DNA of 64,000 nt from Streptomyces sp. BA2 (GCF_009769735.1 NZ_WSRO01000002.1:8357001-8421000); one strand, 5' to 3'. Shown: positions 1 through 9,114, counted from the stretch's first letter. Notes: generated by a model not told the origin, from the letters alone. A program made the numbers and translations.

Positions 1-1
1 G

Positions 2-565
2 CGCGAGCCGCCAGCGCCGTCCGTAGCCGAGCGGACCCGGCTCCTCGTGCCCCGCGTCCAGGCAGATCTGCACGGATGCCGTGGAGCACATCATGCGGCG
101 GCCGGCCGGGCCCGTGCGGTCGAGATAGCGCTCCATCGCGTCATAGCGCGGCCGGTGCAGGATGCGGGAAGGCGGGCGCCACGGATCGGCACCGAGACCG
201 GTGAGCGTCAGATCCAGGGTGGCAAGTCGATCACGTACGAGGGAGAGATCGGCCGATACGGCGGATACGCACTCCATGAGCGAGGCGGCGGGGAGCGAGC
301 TGAGCTCCAGCTGGCCGCCTGGTTCGACGGTGATCAGAGAGTGCAGGGGCAGGGCCCGCAGTGCGGCGTAGGCCGCTTCGAGGCGGGCGGGGGACACGGG
401 CAGATGAAGTTGGTTCGGCTCGTGGATCAGCCATTCCAGTTCGACACCGGTGACGCGGGGTGGTCCGGTCTTGAAGCAGATGCCGGTGACCAGCGCCTCC
501 GCTTCGGACTCGGATACCGCGGTGCCGTACTTCGCGCGGTACGTCGTACAGTCGCCCTCGGGCAT
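2..565 (-). CDS. egtA: Glutamate-cysteine ligase EgtA, 5' part (cut by the window edge)
   Basis: Read on the minus strand from ATG at 565, preceded by AGGAGG eight bases upstream. The visible 188 codons contain the family pattern VELEWLIHE (about residues 40-48), EPGGQLELSS and MMCSTASVQICLDAG, typical of the actinobacterial gamma-glutamylcysteine synthetase EgtA. EgtA joins glutamate and cysteine by ATP hydrolysis in the first step of ergothioneine biosynthesis in the cytoplasm. The gene continues past the left edge, where egtB-D would be expected, though they cannot be seen. The upstream side is a divergent spacer shared with the PARG-like gene. Confidence 0.9.
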   Translation of the reverse strand, partial: MPEGDCTTYRAKYGTAVSESEAEALVTGICFKTGPPRVTGVELEWLIHEPNQLHLPVSPARLEAAYAALRALPLHSLITVEPGGQLELSSLPAASLMECVSAVSADLSLVRDRLATLDLTLTGLGADPWRPPSRILHRPRYDAMERYLDRTGPAGRRMMCSTASVQICLDAGHEEPGPLGYGRRWRLA

Positions 566-814
566 GCAGGGGTCCTCCTGTTCAAGTTCTGCCTGGTCCA
601 GCGGTTGTGGACCACCCGGTCAACTCGATATGGGATGGACCGAGTTGGCAGCGCTCGTCCCACCCAAGACCAGGTCGGCCATTCGCACAAGAGTGCCCCT
701 GAGGTTGAGTCGATGCCAGGGAATTCTGTTGCGGCGGACGACGGGAAGAGCTCACCATGCGTTCATGTGTGAGACGGGGGACAGGTCGGCAGAGGCCGGG
801 TCGGGGGAGCGGGC
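566..814. promoter_or_regulatory. Divergent promoter region egtA / PARG with an inverted repeat
   Basis: A 249-bp spacer between two divergent starts. It holds a perfect 7-bp inverted repeat, CAACTCG (621-627) and CGAGTTG (641-647), separated by 13 bases, about 55 bp upstream of egtA. It could be an operator or a simple hairpin; no known regulator consensus was recognised. Confidence 0.35.
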
Positions 815-1681
815 ATGAGTGCGCGACTGCGCGGCATCGCGCAGCAGACCGAGGACATCGTGGCCGCGGGGCGATACGTCGCTCCGGGGGGCCGCGAGGT
901 GGTGATCGCGGATGCGGTGGACGCCGCGCGCTCCGGCACGCGGATGTTCGGTCCGGCGGCCCTGCACGTGACGCCTGTGACGCCGCCCGAGCTGACCTCC
1001 ACGGTAGTCGAGGTCACCGGCGAGAGCAGCTTGGAGGCCGCGCGCCGCCTGACGGGCGCGGAAGGGGGCCCTGTGGCCGTCTTGAACTTCTCCTCCGCAC
1101 GCAATCCCGGCGGCGGCTATCTGAACGGTGCCCAGGCACAGGAGGAGGCGCTGTGCCGGGCCTCGGCGCTGTACACGTGCGTGCGGTCGGCCCGGGAGTT
1201 CTACGACCACCACCGCGCCCACCGCGACCCCTTCTACAGCGACCGCGTGATTCACTCCCCGGCCGTGCCGGTCTTCCGCGACGACCGGGGACAGCTCCTC
1301 GACGCGGCGTACAGGGTCGGTTTCCTGACCTCGGCGGCGCCGAACGCGGGCGTCGTACGGCGACAGGCCCCCGAGCGCGTCTCGGAGCTTCCGTCCGCTC
1401 TGGCCCGGCGCGCGGAGCGGGTCCTGGAGACCGCCGTCGTCTGCGGCTACCGGCGGCTCGTGCTCGGCGCGTGGGGCTGCGGGGTCTTCCAGAACGATCC
1501 CGCCCAGGTGGCGGACGCGTTCCGGGTGCTCCTCGACGAAGGCGGCCGGTTCCACGGGTACTTCGAGCACATCGTGTTCGGGGTGCTCGACCGTACGCGC
1601 GGCGCGGTGACGCGGGCCGCCTTCGAGGAGACGTTCGGCGCGGGGTTCAAGGGCGCGGCTCGTGCTGCCCAGCGGGGCTAA
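815..1681 (+). CDS. Bacterial-type poly(ADP-ribose) glycohydrolase family protein (TIGR02452/DUF2263)
   Basis: 288 residues. Start chosen at ATG 815 with GGGGGAG just upstream. The PARG signature is visible as NPGGGYLNGAQAQEEALCR near residue 100: a GGG loop followed by the QEE motif carrying the catalytic glutamates. The later VLGAWGCGVFQNDP segment matches the macrodomain core. Members of this family remove ADP-ribose polymers or marks from proteins. The gene is divergent from egtA and tail-to-tail with a MazF-like gene; their stop codons overlap by two bases (TAA at 1679-1681, minus-strand TAG at 1678-1680). The substrate in this organism is unknown. Confidence 0.85.
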   Translation: MSARLRGIAQQTEDIVAAGRYVAPGGREVVIADAVDAARSGTRMFGPAALHVTPVTPPELTSTVVEVTGESSLEAARRLTGAEGGPVAVLNFSSARNPGGGYLNGAQAQEEALCRASALYTCVRSAREFYDHHRAHRDPFYSDRVIHSPAVPVFRDDRGQLLDAAYRVGFLTSAAPNAGVVRRQAPERVSELPSALARRAERVLETAVVCGYRRLVLGAWGCGVFQNDPAQVADAFRVLLDEGGRFHGYFEHIVFGVLDRTRGAVTRAAFEETFGAGFKGAARAAQRG

Positions 1682-2136
1682 CGCCAGCCGTAGCGCTCCT
1701 GGAGCCGCCGCACGACGAGGTTGAACCGCATCCGGTCGAGCGCGCACGCCTCGCGGCGCATGCCCGCGTCGTGCACCCGAAGGACCCGGTCGATGGCGAC
1801 CCACGACTCGCGGCCCTCGCGGTCCCAGGGCCCGCTGCCGATCGGCACCCAGTCCCTCTCGCCTCCGTGCTGCTTGCTGGAGAGCTGCACGGCGAGCAGC
1901 GTGCCGCGCGCCTCGCGGGCGACGACCAGGACGGGACGGTCCTTGCCGCGCCCGTCGTTCTCCTCGTAGGGCACCCACGTCCAGACGATCTCGCCGGGGT
2001 CGGGATCGCCGTCGTGAGCGGGGGCGTACGTCGTCTGTACCCGGCCGACCTCGCGGGGCTCGGCCTCGGTGGTCGCGGTGCGGCCCGTGCGGCCCGGGTG
2101 CGCGGACATCTGCGGGTCATCGGTGTTGGCAGTCAC
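1678..2136 (-). CDS. PemK/MazF-family protein, solitary
   Basis: About 152 residues from GTG 2136, which has a weak GGTGG five bases upstream. An ATG at 2109 (143 residues) is the alternative start. The core DPDPGEIVWTWVPYEENDG...KDRPVLVVAR is the first strand-loop of the PemK/MazF fold, and KQHGGERDWVPIG follows. MazF proteins are sequence-specific endoribonucleases normally held by an antitoxin. No antitoxin-like gene is adjacent here: the left neighbour is the convergent PARG gene and the right one an amidase in the same direction 85 bp away. It may be a domesticated or solitary family member rather than an active toxin. Confidence 0.75.
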   Translation of the reverse strand: MTANTDDPQMSAHPGRTGRTATTEAEPREVGRVQTTYAPAHDGDPDPGEIVWTWVPYEENDGRGKDRPVLVVAREARGTLLAVQLSSKQHGGERDWVPIGSGPWDREGRESWVAIDRVLRVHDAGMRREACALDRMRFNLVVRRLQERYGWR

Positions 2137-2221
2137 GCGGGCCACCGTAGAACCCGTCCGGCCCAACCCGCGGGGCGGGTCCGTCAGATGCCCCGCGGGC
2201 TCGGTCCATCGCGCCCACCGG

Positions 2222-3637
2222 CTAGGCGGCCTCGGGCCACTGCTCGTACCACCGCTGGTCGGCCTCCAACTGCGCGGCGAGGGACACCAGGAGCGGCTCG
2301 CTGCCCTCGGGCCCGAGCAGCTGCGCGCCGACCGGCAGGCCGCCGTCCGCCTTGCCCGCGGGCACGTTGACGCCGGGCCAGCCGAGGACGTTCCACGTCC
2401 ACGCGTAGGGGCAGGCGGCGATCATGGCCTGGTCGGTGCGCCAGCCGCTGAGGGCGGCCATGGTGCCGATCCGGGGCGGGGGAGTGGCGGTGGTGGGCGT
2501 GAGGACGACGTCGTACGTCGAGAAGATCGCGCCGACACGGCGGTGCAGGACGGCTTCGGCGCGGCGGGCGAGACGCAGCGGGGCGCCGCCGAGCACGCGC
2601 CCCAGACGGGCCGCCTCCTTGGTCCGCGGGTCGAGCAGGTGCGGGTCGGGGATCTCGCGGGCCCAGTCGGTGATGCCCGCCGTGGCACGCGGCACGAAGT
2701 CAAGGCCGATCTGGCCGTAGCGCGGGTCGGCCTCCTCCACGTCGTGGCCGAGCGAGGCGAGCCGGTCCGCCAGGACCATCACCTTCCGGCGCACCACGGG
2801 ATGCAGCCGCTTGGGGGTCGCCGTGAACGGCATGCGCAGGGAGAGGGCGATCCGCAGCCGCCCCGGTTCGCGGGTCGCCGCGTCCGTGGCGCTGATGGCA
2901 GGCGGTTTGTGCAGGTCACCGCTGTGGTTGCCGCTCGCCGCGTCGAGCAGCAGGGCCGCGTCGGCGACGGTCCTGGCAAGGGGGCCGTTGACGGTGATGC
3001 CGTTGAAGGCCTCGGGCCAGGGCCAGGTCGATATGCGGCCGCGCTGCGGCTTGATCCCGACGAGATGGGTCCAGGCCGCGGGGATGCGCACCGAGCCCGC
3101 GCCGTCGGAGCCGAGCGCGGCGGGGACGAGACCCGCGGCGACCGCGGCCGCCGAGCCGCCCGACGAACCGCCGGGGGTGTGGTCGGTGTGCCACGGGTTG
3201 CGGGTGTCACCGAAGCCGGGCCCCTCCGTGAAGGGCCACTGCCCCAGCTCACAGGTGTTGGTCTTGCCGACGATCACGGCTCCGGCCGCCCGCAGCCGGC
3301 GTACCGACTCGGCGTCCTCCTTCTTCGCGGGGAAGTCACCCCGGCAGCCGAACGCGGTCGGCTCGCCCGCTATGTCGGTGTCGTCCTTCACGGCGAGCGG
3401 CACGCCGAGCAGCGGACGCCCCTGGGACCGCCCCGCCCCGCCGGACGCCAACTCCCGGTCGGCGGCGTCCGCTTCGGCGAGCGCGGCCTCGGCCCGGACC
3501 AGCTTGAATGCGTTGAGCACGGGCTGCGAAGCCTCGATCCGCGCCAGCGTCCGCTCCGTCAGCGCACGTGCGGACACTTCTCCGTCGGCCAGCGCGCGAG
3601 CGGTGCGCGCGAGGCCATCGGCACGGTCGACTGTCAT
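2222..3637 (-). CDS. Amidase-signature family hydrolase
   Basis: 471 residues from ATG 3637, with AAGGTG seven bases upstream. The amidase-signature catalytic elements are clear: lysine in LAVKDDTD (about residue 84), then the Gly/Ser-rich GGSSGGSAAAVAAGL segment and DGAGSVRIPAA with the nucleophilic serine. Such enzymes hydrolyse C-N bonds of amides or related substrates in the cytoplasm; the substrate cannot be told. It is divergent from a LacI-family regulator over a 204-bp spacer that carries two near-identical direct repeats, so the regulator may control it. Length is normal for the family. Confidence 0.9.
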   Translation of the reverse strand: MTVDRADGLARTARALADGEVSARALTERTLARIEASQPVLNAFKLVRAEAALAEADAADRELASGGAGRSQGRPLLGVPLAVKDDTDIAGEPTAFGCRGDFPAKKEDAESVRRLRAAGAVIVGKTNTCELGQWPFTEGPGFGDTRNPWHTDHTPGGSSGGSAAAVAAGLVPAALGSDGAGSVRIPAAWTHLVGIKPQRGRISTWPWPEAFNGITVNGPLARTVADAALLLDAASGNHSGDLHKPPAISATDAATREPGRLRIALSLRMPFTATPKRLHPVVRRKVMVLADRLASLGHDVEEADPRYGQIGLDFVPRATAGITDWAREIPDPHLLDPRTKEAARLGRVLGGAPLRLARRAEAVLHRRVGAIFSTYDVVLTPTTATPPPRIGTMAALSGWRTDQAMIAACPYAWTWNVLGWPGVNVPAGKADGGLPVGAQLLGPEGSEPLLVSLAAQLEADQRWYEQWPEAA

Positions 3638-3689
3638 GTGGGGGCACCTTTGATCGACGGGCAGGTGCACGCACGCTAACCGGCGGGAG

Positions 3690-3728
3690 GGGAACGCGGT
3701 ACGTGTCGCGAGGGAACGCGGTATGTGT
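3690..3728. repeat. Two 17-bp direct repeats in the amidase/LacI spacer
   Basis: GGGAACGCGGTACGTGT (3690-3706) and GGGAACGCGGTATGTGT (3712-3728) differ at one base and start 22 bp apart, about two helical turns. The placement 53-91 bp upstream of the amidase start suits an operator for the divergent LacI-family regulator, although LacI sites are usually palindromic. Confidence 0.4.
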
Positions 3729-3841
3729 GCAGGGCAGTTCACGCCGCGCACGGCACCCGGCGGAATCCGAGGCACAGGTCGGGGGCGCCCCGACGCCCGC
3801 CTGGGAGCGCCCCCGCGCCGTCTGGAAAGATGAGTCGTGCC

Positions 3842-4894
3842 ATGGCGCAGATACCGAACAAGACCGCACAGCAGCAGACGCAGCAGTCCGCGCAGTACTC
3901 CGTGCCGACCAGCGCCGACGTGGCGCGTCTGGCGGGAGTCTCGCGCGCGACCGTCTCGTACGTCCTGAACAACACGAGCGCCGTCCGCATCAGCGAGCCC
4001 ACCCGCCGCCGCGTCCACGAGGCAGCCAAGGAACTGGGATACGTCCCGCACGCCGCGGCCCGCAGCCTGCGCGCCGGGCACACCCGTGTGGTCCTGATGC
4101 CCACGCCGCAGATCCCGGCGGGCCCGCTCTTCAGCGAGTTCTTCAACGAGCTGCAGTGGGCGCTCAGCAGGTTCGACTACACCGTCGTGCAGTACGGCAG
4201 CCTCGGCCTGACCGGCGAGGATGCGGCCCGCGCCTGGGCCGAGCTGCGCCCGGTGGCGGTCCTCGCGCCCGACGCGTCGGGGCTCGGCGCGCGGGGTGTG
4301 AGCGTCCTGAAGCGCTCAGGTGCCAAGGCCGTCTTCACGATCGGCCCGCAGCGGGCCGAGGGCGCCCACGCCCTGCTCATGGACCAGCGTCTGGTGGGAC
4401 AGTGCGCCGCCACCCACCTCCTGGAGCGCGGCAGCCGGCACATCGGCGTCGTGATCCCCGAGGAGCGGGGCCTCGAGCCCTTCGCGCACCCGCGTGCCGA
4501 AGGCGTCCGTCGCACCGTCACACAGCACGGCACGGACGCCACAGCGACCGAGCTGCCCCTGGCCTACGACGAGGAGTCCGCGGCCCGGCTCGCGGCGCGC
4601 TGGTGCACGCTGGGCGTCGACGGAGTGTTCACGTACAACGACGAGTACGCGATGCTCCTGATGCGGGCGCTGCAGGACGAAGGCATCGCCGTCCCCGAGG
4701 AGACGGCGATGATCGGCGCCGACGACTTGATGCTCGGCAGGCTCCTGCGGCCCCGGCTCAGCACGGTCCGCATCGAGCTGCCGTCGGGTCAGAAGCTCGC
4801 GGAGCTCGTCGACCGGGTCGTGCGTGACCCGGGCATGGAGCCCGAGGTGCACGACGTGCTCGGTGCGACGGCAGTGCACCGCGAGTCCAGCTGA
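3842..4894 (+). CDS. LacI/GalR-family transcriptional regulator
   Basis: 350 residues from ATG 3842. An in-frame ATG at 3830 is possible but leaves no spacing to the GGAAAG behind it. The N-terminal helix-turn-helix TSADVARLAGVSRATVSYVLNNT (about residues 20-42) and hinge helix region KELGYVPHAAARSLR are typical LacI; the rest is a periplasmic-binding-protein-like effector domain ending in the GADDLMLGRLLRPRLSTVRI segment. The long Gln/Thr-rich leader before the HTH is unusual. It probably regulates the divergent amidase; the effector is unknown. Confidence 0.9.
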   Translation: MAQIPNKTAQQQTQQSAQYSVPTSADVARLAGVSRATVSYVLNNTSAVRISEPTRRRVHEAAKELGYVPHAAARSLRAGHTRVVLMPTPQIPAGPLFSEFFNELQWALSRFDYTVVQYGSLGLTGEDAARAWAELRPVAVLAPDASGLGARGVSVLKRSGAKAVFTIGPQRAEGAHALLMDQRLVGQCAATHLLERGSRHIGVVIPEERGLEPFAHPRAEGVRRTVTQHGTDATATELPLAYDEESAARLAARWCTLGVDGVFTYNDEYAMLLMRALQDEGIAVPEETAMIGADDLMLGRLLRPRLSTVRIELPSGQKLAELVDRVVRDPGMEPEVHDVLGATAVHRESS

Positions 4895-4919
4895 CCCTGC
4901 TGCTTACAGGGCTTCGTCC

Positions 4920-5309
4920 TTACTGCTCCTGCGCCTGAGCCTTGGCCTGCTCCTCGGCGACGGACTGGCGGACCTCGTCCATGTCCAGCTTCCTGGCCTG
5001 CCCGATGACGTCCTCCAGGGCCTCCCCGGGCAGCGCGCCGGGCTGCGCGAACACGGCCACCTGATCGCGGACGATCATCAGCGTCGGGATCGACTGGATG
5101 CCGAACGCCTGAGCGAGCTCAGGCTGCGCCTCCGTGTCCACCTTGCCGAAGACCATGTCGGGATTGGCCTCGGCGGCCTTCTCGTAGACGGGCGCGAACG
5201 ACCGGCACGGACCGCACCACTCCGCCCAGAAGTCGATCAGGACGAATTCGTTGTCCGTGACCGTCTGGTCGAAGTTTTCCTTGGTGAGCTCCACAGTCGT
5301 GCTGCTCAT
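4920..5309 (-). CDS. trxA: Thioredoxin
   Basis: 129 residues from ATG 5309, with GAGGGAAAC upstream. The fold FVLIDFWAEWCGPCRSFAPVYEKAA places the redox CGPC motif at about residues 32-35, and the cis-proline loop is SIPTLMI. It reduces disulfides in cytoplasmic proteins. After the normal thioredoxin end there is a charged tail (DEVRQSVAEEQAKAQAQEQ) that is longer than in canonical thioredoxins. It is divergent, over 142 bp, from a flavin disulfide reductase, which suggests joint redox control but not necessarily a direct partnership. Confidence 0.93.
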   Translation of the reverse strand: MSSTTVELTKENFDQTVTDNEFVLIDFWAEWCGPCRSFAPVYEKAAEANPDMVFGKVDTEAQPELAQAFGIQSIPTLMIVRDQVAVFAQPGALPGEALEDVIGQARKLDMDEVRQSVAEEQAKAQAQEQ

Positions 5310-5451
5310 GGTGTTTCCCTCTTCCTGCTGTCGGTCGAAGCCGCTGTGCACAACGGCCCGGGCGGCAGACGTATTCCGCGCGCTCACCCGTGCTCGTTCC
5401 GCGCGCGTACCCATGTGGCCACGTCGCACACCTGCGACCACACTGGCTTCC

Positions 5452-6876
5452 ATGACGGATTCGAAGACATACGACGTAGTGGTCCTTGGCGCCGGTCCCG
5501 TGGGGGAGAACGTCGCGGACCGGGCCCGTGCGGGCGGCCTGAGCGTGGCGATCGTGGAGAGCGAACTCGTCGGGGGCGAATGTTCGTACTGGGCCTGCAT
5601 GCCGAGCAAGGCGCTGCTGCGCCCGGTCATCGCCCGCTCGGACGCCCGCAAGGTGCCCGGACTGCGTCAGTCGGTGCAGGGTCCCCTGGACGCCGCGGCG
5701 GTCCTCGCGCACCGGGACGACTACACCTCGCACTGGAAGGACGACGGCCAGGCCGGCTGGCTGGACTCGATCGGCGTGGACCTCTACCGCGGTCAGGGCC
5801 GCATCGCGGGAACACGCCAGGTGAGTGTCACGGGCTCGGACGGGACCGAGCAGACCCTCGCGGCCCGCCACGCGGTGGCCGTGTGCACCGGCACCCGCGC
5901 CGCACTGCCCGATCTGCCGGGCCTTGCCGATGTGAAGCCGTGGACGAGCCGCGAGGCCACCAGCGCGGATCATGTGCCCGGCCGCCTCGCGGTGGTCGGC
6001 GGTGGCGTCGTCGCCGTGGAGATGGCCACGGCCTGGCAGGCGCTGGGCTCGCAGGTCACGCTGCTGGTGCGGGGTGACGGGCTGCTGCCGCGCATGGAGC
6101 CGTTCGCCGGGGAGCTTGTCGCCAAGGCGCTGACGGAGGCGGGCGCGGAGGTCCGTACCGGGGTCTCCGCCACGGGCGTACGCAGGGAGAACGGCACGGT
6201 AAGGGCGACTCTGAACGACGGAGACACCCTCGAAGCCGACGAGATCCTCTTCGCCACGGGCCGCGCGCCGCGCACCGACGACCTGGGCCTGGAGACGATC
6301 GGCCTCGATCCCGGCTCCTGGCTGCCGGTCGACGAGAGCCTGCGGGTGCAGGGCAGCGACTGGCTCTACGCGGTGGGCGACGCCAACCACCGCGCGCTCC
6401 TCACCCATCAGGGCAAGTACCAGGCCCGCATCGCCGGCGCCGCGATCACCGCCCGCGCCCAGGGCGTCCCCCTCCTGGAGACAGACGCCTGGGGCGCGCA
6501 CTCGGCCACCGCCGACCACGCCGCCGTACCCCAGGTGGTCTTCACCGACCCCGAGGCGGCATCGGCGGGCCTCACCCTCGCGGAGGCGGAATCCGCGGGC
6601 CGCCGCGTGCGTGCCGTGGACTACGACATGGCGGGCGTAGCGGGAGCCGGCCTCTACGCGGACGGCTACGAAGGCCGCGCCCGCATGATCGTCGACCTCG
6701 ACCGCGAGATCCTGCTCGGCGTGACCTTCGTGGGCCCCGGCGTCGGCGAACTCATCCACTCGGCGACGGTGGCGATCGCGGGGGAGGTGCCGATCGACCG
6801 GCTGTGGCATGCGGTCCCGGCCTACCCGACGGTGAGTGAGGTGTGGCTGCGGCTGTTGGAGACGTATCGGGGATAG
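5452..6876 (+). CDS. FAD-dependent pyridine nucleotide-disulfide oxidoreductase
   Basis: 474 residues from ATG 5452. The order is an FAD-binding VVLGAGPVGENVA near the N-terminus, redox-active cysteines in GGECSYWACMPSK (two Cys spaced by four), a second Rossmann motif VVGGGVVAVEMA, the FAD-contact GDANHRALLTHQGKY, and the dimerisation tail HAVPAYPTVSEVW containing the conserved His. This is the lipoamide dehydrogenase/mercuric reductase/mycothione reductase superfamily. The SYWA sequence between the cysteines departs from the usual LNVG, so it belongs to the less-characterised MerA-like branch and its substrate is unknown. It is divergent from thioredoxin. Confidence 0.88.
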   Translation: MTDSKTYDVVVLGAGPVGENVADRARAGGLSVAIVESELVGGECSYWACMPSKALLRPVIARSDARKVPGLRQSVQGPLDAAAVLAHRDDYTSHWKDDGQAGWLDSIGVDLYRGQGRIAGTRQVSVTGSDGTEQTLAARHAVAVCTGTRAALPDLPGLADVKPWTSREATSADHVPGRLAVVGGGVVAVEMATAWQALGSQVTLLVRGDGLLPRMEPFAGELVAKALTEAGAEVRTGVSATGVRRENGTVRATLNDGDTLEADEILFATGRAPRTDDLGLETIGLDPGSWLPVDESLRVQGSDWLYAVGDANHRALLTHQGKYQARIAGAAITARAQGVPLLETDAWGAHSATADHAAVPQVVFTDPEAASAGLTLAEAESAGRRVRAVDYDMAGVAGAGLYADGYEGRARMIVDLDREILLGVTFVGPGVGELIHSATVAIAGEVPIDRLWHAVPAYPTVSEVWLRLLETYRG

Positions 6877-7065
6877 CGGGCGTCGCCGACGCGGGCCGCT
6901 GCCCCGCGATGAGGTCGACGCGGACGGAATCGTCGTAGCGCGCCGTCGCAGTTTCTCCCGGACCTGGGTGCCCAACAGGCCCGGTTCGGGGGAGGGCCCC
7001 GGACCGGTGGTCACGTACCGCTCTCGGCGGGAGAGCCGTCGGGGGAGTCAGCCCCGGCCGGGCGC

Positions 7066-9057
7066 TCACTCACCTGCGTCGCGCCACGCCCCCTCCCGCA
7101 GCAGTCGCAGGCCGTTGAGGCCCACGAGCACGGTGGAGCCCTCGTGGCCGAGTACGCCGAGGGGGAGCGGCAGGTTGCCGGCCAGGTCCCAGGTGACCAG
7201 GACGGCGATGAACGCCCCTGCGATCACCAGGTTCTGCACCACGAGCCCGCGGGCCCGCCGGGACAGGGCGATCACCCTTGGCACGGTGGCGAGTTCGTCC
7301 CGCACGATGACGGCGTCGGCGGTCTCCAGAGCGAGGTCGGAACCGGCCCGGCCCATCGCGATGCCGGTGTGGGCCGCGGCCAGGGCGGGCGCGTCGTTGA
7401 CGCCGTCGCCGATGACCAGGACCTTGCGTCCCGCGCCCTCCGCCTCGCGTACCGCCGCGACCTTGTCCTGCGGGAGCAGCCCGGCCCGTACGTCATCGAT
7501 GCCGACCTCCGTCGCGAGCCGGGCCGCGGCCTGCGCGTTGTCGCCGGTGAGCAGCATCGGAGCCGTGCCCGTGAGGGATTCCAGGGCGGTGACGGTCGTC
7601 GCCGCGTCCGGGCGCAGGCGGTCGGCGATGCCGAGGACGCCCACGGGGGCCCCGTCGCGCAGCACGAGCACCGCGGTCTGGCCGTCCTCGCCCCACTGCC
7701 GTGCGCGGGCGAGGGCTTCGGTGCTCGCCGTGTCCTGGGGCTCACCGGTCGGCGGCACGGTCAGCAGCCGTGCCGGAGCGCCCACCCGGACGACCGCGCC
7801 CCCGACCGTGGCGCTCACGCCGATCCCCGGCGCCGATGCGAAGTCCGCCACCGCCGGAATCTCCAGGCCGCGAGCGCGCGCCGCGCTCACGACGGCGCGG
7901 GCCAGGGGATGTTCGCTGCGGTGCTCGGCCGCCGCCGCGAGCGTGAGGAGCGTGTCGTCCGTCAGGCCGCTGCCGGGGAGCGCGTGGACGGCGGTCACCC
8001 GGGGCGTCCCCTCGGTCAGGGTGCCCGTCTTGTCGAGGGCGACCGCGTCGACCTGCCCCAGACGCTCCATCACGACGGCCGACTTGACCAGGACGCCGTG
8101 CCGCCCCGCGTTCGCGATCGCCGAGAGCAGCGGCGGCATCGTGGCAAGGACCACCGCGCACGGCGAGGCCACGATCATGAACGTCATCGCCCGCAGCAGA
8201 GCACCGGTCAGGTCGTCGCCGAGCGCGAGCGGCACGGCGAACACGGCGAGCGTGGCGACGACCATGCCGAGCGAGTACCGCTGCTCGATCTTCTCGATGA
8301 ACAGCTGCGTCGGCGCCTTGGTCTCCGACGCCTCCTCGACCATCGCCACAATCCGCGCGATCACCGAGTCGGACGCGTCACGCCCGACCCGCACCCGCAG
8401 CGCCCCCGCCCCGTTCAGCGTGCCCGCGAACACCTCGTCCCCGGCCTCCTTGGCGACCGGCAGCGGCTCCCCGGTGATCGTCGCCTGGTCGACGTCACTG
8501 GCACCGTCGAGCACCTCGCCGTCCGCTCCGACCCGCTCACCGGGTCGTACGAGGATGACGTCGCCGACCTTCAACTCGGCCGTGTCGACGGTCTCTTCAC
8601 CGCCCCCGTCGGCCACCCGCGTCGCCGTGGTGGGCGCGAGGTCGAGCAGGCTGCGTACCGAGTCGGCGGTACGAGCGGTGGCAAGGGCCTCAAGGGCGCC
8701 CGACGTGGCGAAGATGACGATGAGCAGCGCCCCGTCCATCACCTGCCCGATCGAGGCCGCGCCGAGCGCCGCGACGATCATCAGCAGGTCCACGTCCAGG
8801 GTCTTCTCACGCAGCGCGCGCAGCCCGGCGAGCGCCGGCTCCCAGCCGCCGGCGACGTACGCGACGGCGTACAGCGCGCCCCACAGCCATGAGGCGGCCC
8901 CGGTCAGCTGGAGCGGCAGCGCGATCAGGAACGCGACCGTGGCCGCCGCCGCCCAGCGGGCCTCGGCGAGCGCGAGGACGCGGGTGCGGCGGCGCGGAGC
9001 CGCCGCGGGACCGGCGGAGGTTCCCTGGTCGGAGCGGGGGAGCAGGGCAGTGGGCAT
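7066..9057 (-). CDS. P1B-4-type heavy-metal efflux ATPase (CtpJ-like, Co/Ni)
   Basis: 663 residues from ATG 9057 (GAAGGG ten bases upstream); a GTG at 9099 lacks a ribosome site. The P-type landmarks are in order: TITGEP actuator, transmembrane IVASPCAVVLAT, DKTGTLT phosphorylation site, and GDGVNDAPAL. The SPC motif combined with LGHEGSTVLVGLNGLRLL in the last membrane helix identifies the P1B-4 class, which exports Co(II), Ni(II) or Fe(II). There is no N-terminal metal-binding CxxC domain. It is divergent from an NmtR-type sensor with a matching dyad operator, the same arrangement as nmtR-ctpJ in Mycobacterium tuberculosis. Confidence 0.9.
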   Translation of the reverse strand: MPTALLPRSDQGTSAGPAAAPRRRTRVLALAEARWAAAATVAFLIALPLQLTGAASWLWGALYAVAYVAGGWEPALAGLRALREKTLDVDLLMIVAALGAASIGQVMDGALLIVIFATSGALEALATARTADSVRSLLDLAPTTATRVADGGGEETVDTAELKVGDVILVRPGERVGADGEVLDGASDVDQATITGEPLPVAKEAGDEVFAGTLNGAGALRVRVGRDASDSVIARIVAMVEEASETKAPTQLFIEKIEQRYSLGMVVATLAVFAVPLALGDDLTGALLRAMTFMIVASPCAVVLATMPPLLSAIANAGRHGVLVKSAVVMERLGQVDAVALDKTGTLTEGTPRVTAVHALPGSGLTDDTLLTLAAAAEHRSEHPLARAVVSAARARGLEIPAVADFASAPGIGVSATVGGAVVRVGAPARLLTVPPTGEPQDTASTEALARARQWGEDGQTAVLVLRDGAPVGVLGIADRLRPDAATTVTALESLTGTAPMLLTGDNAQAAARLATEVGIDDVRAGLLPQDKVAAVREAEGAGRKVLVIGDGVNDAPALAAAHTGIAMGRAGSDLALETADAVIVRDELATVPRVIALSRRARGLVVQNLVIAGAFIAVLVTWDLAGNLPLPLGVLGHEGSTVLVGLNGLRLLREGAWRDAGE

Positions 9058-9114
9058 GGCGAAGGAACCCTTCACGGGCTGGGGAACGGCAACGCCCACA
9101 CCGTACAGGAACGA

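Noticed and set aside
47..772. A 241-codon plus-strand open frame at the left edge
   Set aside because: Antisense to egtA, whose motifs and ribosome site are clear.
4895..4919. Terminator between the LacI and thioredoxin genes
   Set aside because: Only a 5-bp stem (CCCTG / CAGGG); too weak to call.
6877..7065. Small gene or strong terminator in the spacer between the flavin reductase and the ATPase
   Set aside because: The minus-strand frame here is Pro/Ser/Arg-rich without features, and the best hairpin (GCTCTC / GAGAGC) is only six pairs.
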